Below are positions 61,037 through 64,000 of a stretch of DNA of 64,000 nucleotides, one piece after another. Source of the DNA: Actinomycetota bacterium (GTDB lineage Bacteria; Actinomycetota; Acidimicrobiia; Acidimicrobiales; Ilumatobacteraceae); assembly GCA_016700055.1 (NCBI GenBank), contig CP064997.1:2108001-2172000 (forward strand). The letters run 5' to 3'. Positions within the stretch are counted from its first letter, which is position 1. Every line of letters starts with the position of its first letter. The notes below the pieces were generated by a model. The model was not told where the DNA came from. It worked only from the letters and a program-made list of their open reading frames with translations, and did no database searches. Both the position numbers and the translations under genes were made by a program.

Positions 61037-62586
61037 TGGAGCCGCGGGCTGCGTGGTGCGGGCAGGTGGTCGTGCATGTCGGCGACCAGGTCGTCGCGCA
61101 GCGCGCGCACCGCCGGATCGTCGAAGCGGTTGGCGCGCTGGAGCGGGTCGTCGGTGAGCGAGTACAGCTCACCCTCGGAGCCGTCGTGCAGGGTGCCGGG
61201 CAGGCACGTGGTGCATACCCATCCGTCTCGGCAGATCGAGCGCAGCCGCACGACCTTGTCGAACACGACGCTGTCCCATTCGGTGAGCACCCGTTCGTGG
61301 CCCAGCGCGGCGGCGTCAGCGTCCGACGTCGGCAATCGCGGCGCTTCCACGTAGCTCGGCGCGGGCAGGCCGGCGATCGCGCAGAACGTCGCCGCGAGGG
61401 ACACCAGCCCGACCGGTGCGCTGACGACGGCGGGCGCGACGCCGGCCGTCGGCGCAGGCCGCCACACGAGCGGCAGGCGCATCAGAGCGTCGACGTGGTA
61501 GGGACCCTTGAACAGCAGGCCGAAGTCGCCCTGCAGCTCACCGTGGTCGGTCGTCGCGATCACGTCCAGGTCGGCTCCCCAACCGCGCCGCTCGACGGCG
61601 CCGAGGATGCGCCCGAGCGCCTCGTCGATCATCTCGTTCTCGATGTGGGCGAGCGCGTTGACCTCGCGCACCTGGTCGTCGGTCAGTGTCGAGGGAACCC
61701 AGGTGGCCGGCGCCTCGTAGTTGGAGACGAAGGTGCCGTCGTACCACTGCCGCCACTGGCGAGGCTTGGCGTCGAGGATCGCCTCGCGCTCGGCCCGGTC
61801 GGCGGGGTATCCGGCGGGCAGGTCGAGCTGGCGCCAGTCCACCCGGTGGAGCTCGCTCGCCGGCGGGTCCCAGGGGTGATGGGGATCGGGGAAGCTGACC
61901 CAGCAGAACCAGTCCTCGTCGTCGTCCAACGAGTCGAGCCAGGCGATGGCGCGGTCGGCGACCCAGTCGGTGTGGTACCACTCGCGCCGAATGGCGCTCG
62001 GGCTCACCTGGGGCGCGCCGGTGTCGCCCCCACCGGCGCCGTTCACCCGTAGTGCGGCATCGAGCACGGGGTAGTACATGCCGACGGCCTCCGGATGCTC
62101 ACGCTGCAGCCACTGGGAGTAGTGCAGGGGCCCGTTGGCGGTGTGCGTGGCGAACTCGAGGTGCTCGAAGCCGCGGTGGGGCACCGGGCGGCCGTCGGCG
62201 TCGGGATGATGCGCGGTGAAGGCCCCCTCGCGGCCGAGGCGGTTCTCCGTGAAGCGCCCGAAGGGGTCGAGGAAGGGCTCGAAGTGGGCCTTGCCGACGA
62301 GCGCGGTGCGGTAGCCGGCGACCCACAGCCGCTCGGCGACGCTCGGCGCGTCGATGGGCAGCGGCACTCCGTTCATCCACACCCCGTGGGTGCTGACGTG
62401 CTGTCCGGTGAGCATGGTCGCTCGCGACGGCATGCACACCACGCTCTGCGGATGGGCGCGCTCGAACCTGACCCCGCTCGCGGCGAGCGCGTCGACGACG
62501 GGTGTGCGCGCGACGGCACCACCGTTGCAGCCGAGCGCGTCGTAGCGCTGCTGGTCGGTGGTGACGAAGAGGATCTTGCGTCCCAT
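61018..62586 (-). CDS. Type I sulfatase (formylglycine-dependent)
   Basis: 522 aa. KILFVTTDQQRYDALGCNGG, then Cys51 in C-x-P-S-R (VVCMPSRATMLTGQ), the residue converted to formylglycine by an FGE enzyme not present here; DHGELQGDFGLLFKG holds the metal ligands Asp-His. Substrate unknown: aryl- or choline-sulfatase-like. AGGAAGGAAAGC lies just before the ATG. No signal peptide, so probably cytoplasmic. Confidence 0.9.
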   Translation of the reverse strand: MGRKILFVTTDQQRYDALGCNGGAVARTPVVDALAASGVRFERAHPQSVVCMPSRATMLTGQHVSTHGVWMNGVPLPIDAPSVAERLWVAGYRTALVGKAHFEPFLDPFGRFTENRLGREGAFTAHHPDADGRPVPHRGFEHLEFATHTANGPLHYSQWLQREHPEAVGMYYPVLDAALRVNGAGGGDTGAPQVSPSAIRREWYHTDWVADRAIAWLDSLDDDEDWFCWVSFPDPHHPWDPPASELHRVDWRQLDLPAGYPADRAEREAILDAKPRQWRQWYDGTFVSNYEAPATWVPSTLTDDQVREVNALAHIENEMIDEALGRILGAVERRGWGADLDVIATTDHGELQGDFGLLFKGPYHVDALMRLPLVWRPAPTAGVAPAVVSAPVGLVSLAATFCAIAGLPAPSYVEAPRLPTSDADAAALGHERVLTEWDSVVFDKVVRLRSICRDGWVCTTCLPGTLHDGSEGELYSLTDDPLQRANRFDDPAVRALRDDLVADMHDHLPAPRSPRLQCEAPV

Positions 62587-62628
62587 GCTTTCCTTCCTGT
62601 CGGCGCGCCTGCGGGCCGGTTGTCGGGC

Positions 62629-63033
62629 CTAGGTGGCCAGCACGTCGCGTTCGAAGCGTTCCTTCAGCCGGGCGAGGCCGGCCGCCGCGGCCCCGGCGAC
62701 GACGAGTGCCATCGCGTCGGGCTCCATGTCGGTGGAGTAGACGACCGTGCAGCGGCGCGGTCCGTCCTCGATCACGTCGAGGGTGCCGAGGTGCGCGGTG
62801 ATCAGCGGGTTGCCGACGATGCGGTACTGGAACCGGCGCTGGTCGTGGTCGTGGGTGACGATCTCTTCGTGGAAGCTGATCCCGGTCGCGAGCGTCACCG
62901 TTCTCGTCGCGGGGCCGGTCATCGGGCTCTCTGCAACCGGGAACCACTCGGCCAGCCGGCCCGGGTCGCCCGCGAACGCCCACACCGCGTCGGCGCCGGC
63001 GTCGATGTGCACATGCCGGCGGACGCTCCCCAC
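62629..63033 (-). CDS. SRPBCC-family protein
   Basis: 134 aa. RRHVHIDAGADAVWAFAGDPGRLAEWFPV opens like polyketide cyclase/START-like proteins, and the C-terminal helix MALVVAGAAAAGLARLKERFE closes the ligand cavity. GTG start at 63033. Stands 42 bp upstream of the sulfatase on the same strand, so possibly co-transcribed. Divergent from the permease gene. Confidence 0.75.
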   Translation of the reverse strand: MGSVRRHVHIDAGADAVWAFAGDPGRLAEWFPVAESPMTGPATRTVTLATGISFHEEIVTHDHDQRRFQYRIVGNPLITAHLGTLDVIEDGPRRCTVVYSTDMEPDAMALVVAGAAAAGLARLKERFERDVLAT

Positions 63034-63112
63034 AACCGCGGAGAGTACTTCACGCTCGGCGAGGTGCTCCGAGCGGGGTAGGGGCGGAACTACCGGCTAC
63101 GGTCGCCGCGAC

Positions 63113-64000
63113 ATGGGGATGTCGTACCGCGGCGGGGGGGCCGATCGGTTCCGCACTTTGCTCGGCCAGCTCGCGCCTGCCGTCGGGCTCGTCGCCGTGC
63201 AGCTCGTCTGGTTCGGCATGCCGCTCGGGGCGTGGATCCGCGGCGTGGTGATCGGCCTGCTCACCGCGCTGCTGGCGGTGGGCATGGCCCTCGTCTACAG
63301 AGCGAACCGGGTGGTGAACTTCGCGCAGGCCGACCTCGGGTTCGTGCCCACGTCCCTTGCCGTCGGGCTGATCGTGTTCAGCGGCTGGCCCTACCTCGCC
63401 GGGCTCGGCATCGGCTTCGTCGCCGCGCTCGTCCTCGGCGCGGTGGTCGAGCTCGCGCTCGTGCGCCGCTTCGCGCGTGCGTCCCGGCTGGTGCTCACGG
63501 TGGCCACGATCGGCATCACGCAGCTGCTCGCCGTGCTCGCGGTGCTCCTGCCGCGCCTCTGGGACCAGAACGCGGCTTCGCAGCGCATTCCCCCGCCGCT
63601 CGACTGGAAGCTCACGATCGGCACGTTCATCCTGTCGGCGAACGACCTGATCGCGCTCATCGTCGCGCCGCTGGCGATGGTCGCCGTCGCCGTGTTCCTC
63701 GGTGCCACCCGCGTCGGTACCGCGGTGCGCGCCGCGGCGGAGCGCAGCGAGCGGGCCGAGATGCTCGGCATCCCTGTCACCTGGCTGTCCACCATCGTGT
63801 GGTCGATCGCCGCGGGGCTCTCGTTCCTGGCCCTGTTCCTGCGCGCCGGCATCCTCGGCGTGCCGCTCGGTTCGGCGCTCAGCCTGACGACATTGGTGCT
63901 GGCCCTCGCCGCACTCGTCATCGGACGCCTGCGCCACCTGCCGACCGTGGCGACGGCGGCGGTGGCACTCGGCGTGCTCGAGTACGGAGTGGCGTGGAAC
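63113..64000 (+). CDS. LivH-type ABC permease (3' truncated by window edge)
   Basis: 296 codons open to the last base. Hydrophobic segments begin about residue 45: VVIGLLTALLAVGMALVYRANRVVNFAQADLG is the LivH signature (Gly/Asn-Phe-Ala-Gln), followed by several more helices and RAAAERSERAEMLGIPV, the coupling loop. Found by translation of bases 63113-64000; no stop occurs. ATG at 63113 or 63119. Start of a second branched-chain-type importer, possibly a fused LivH-LivM given the lack of a stop at the usual 290-300 residues. Confidence 0.88.
   Translation, partial: MGMSYRGGGADRFRTLLGQLAPAVGLVAVQLVWFGMPLGAWIRGVVIGLLTALLAVGMALVYRANRVVNFAQADLGFVPTSLAVGLIVFSGWPYLAGLGIGFVAALVLGAVVELALVRRFARASRLVLTVATIGITQLLAVLAVLLPRLWDQNAASQRIPPPLDWKLTIGTFILSANDLIALIVAPLAMVAVAVFLGATRVGTAVRAAAERSERAEMLGIPVTWLSTIVWSIAAGLSFLALFLRAGILGVPLGSALSLTTLVLALAALVIGRLRHLPTVATAAVALGVLEYGVAWN

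Overview
The window is uniformly GC-rich (third codon positions almost always G or C). It uses many GTG and some TTG starts, packs genes with 4-bp stop/start overlaps (ATGA, GTGA, TTGA), and encodes several lipoproteins with Thr/Asp/Ser-rich linkers. This fits a high-GC actinobacterium. The gene mix (denitrification genes, liv transporters, recCBD) suggests an Acidimicrobiia/Ilumatobacter-like lineage, but that placement is inference. No rRNA, tRNA, CRISPR array, insertion sequence or prophage gene was seen, and no gene-free stretch exceeds about 180 bp.

Layout. 1-1.25 kb: 3' end of an AniA-type copper nitrite reductase (nirK) and a four-cysteine SufR-like regulator. 1.3-4.7 kb: DEAD-box helicase, AMIN-like lipoprotein, SDR dehydrogenase. 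4.9-7.9 kb: phosphate-transport operon (DUF47 protein, PiT permease, 60-aa membrane protein, ADP-ribosylglycohydrolase). 8.0-9.5 kb: flavin monooxygenase. 9.6-16.6 kb (minus strand): a complete nitrous oxide reductase cluster, nosZ-nosB-like-nosD-nosF-nosY-nosL-cytochrome c. NosZ is a Sec/lipoprotein type, and a 17-bp perfect hairpin separates nosZ from the translationally coupled accessory genes. 16.7-20.8 kb: SRPBCC protein, HD hydrolase, small ferredoxin-like alpha/beta-barrel protein, threonine catabolism pair kbl/tdh.

20.8-25.9 kb is the most striking region: a flavodoxin-like gene followed by an NAD-linked formate dehydrogenase operon. The catalytic gene has an in-frame TGA exactly where formate dehydrogenases carry selenocysteine. 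It is followed by a SECIS-like hairpin whose GGUCU loop sits at the same distance from the UGA as in E. coli fdhF. The catalytic chain also lacks its N-terminal iron-sulfur modules. These lie two genes downstream at the end of the operon, after a NuoE-NuoF fusion, so the usual single alpha subunit is split and its halves are in swapped order.

25.9-38.6 kb: recC-recB-recD facing sbcD-sbcC, a double-strand-break repair block. 38.7-41.5 kb: small hypothetical, PfkB kinase, enoyl-CoA hydratase-like protein, secreted intradiol dioxygenase. 41.6-46.9 kb: branched-chain amino-acid-type ABC importer with a LivM-LivG fusion, and a convergent MarR regulator. 47.0-48.8 kb: RDD membrane protein with 9-residue repeats, and a universal stress protein. 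48.8-52.1 kb: three-gene aromatic meta-cleavage operon (HpaD/E/G-like). 52.2-55.1 kb: Nudix, PhyH and carotenoid-oxygenase genes. 55.2-59.7 kb: assimilatory sulfate reduction and siroheme operon (cysH, siroheme dehydrogenase, uroporphyrinogen methyltransferase, siroheme reductase, DUF4202) behind an AT-rich leader with two palindromes. 59.7-64 kb: MATE transporter, sulfatase, SRPBCC protein, and the start of a second LivH permease that runs off the window.

Taken together, the cell appears able to reduce nitrite and N2O, feed electrons from formate into NAD, assimilate sulfate and degrade aromatics. The genes for selenocysteine insertion, nitric oxide reduction and most of the homoprotocatechuate pathway are not in this window.
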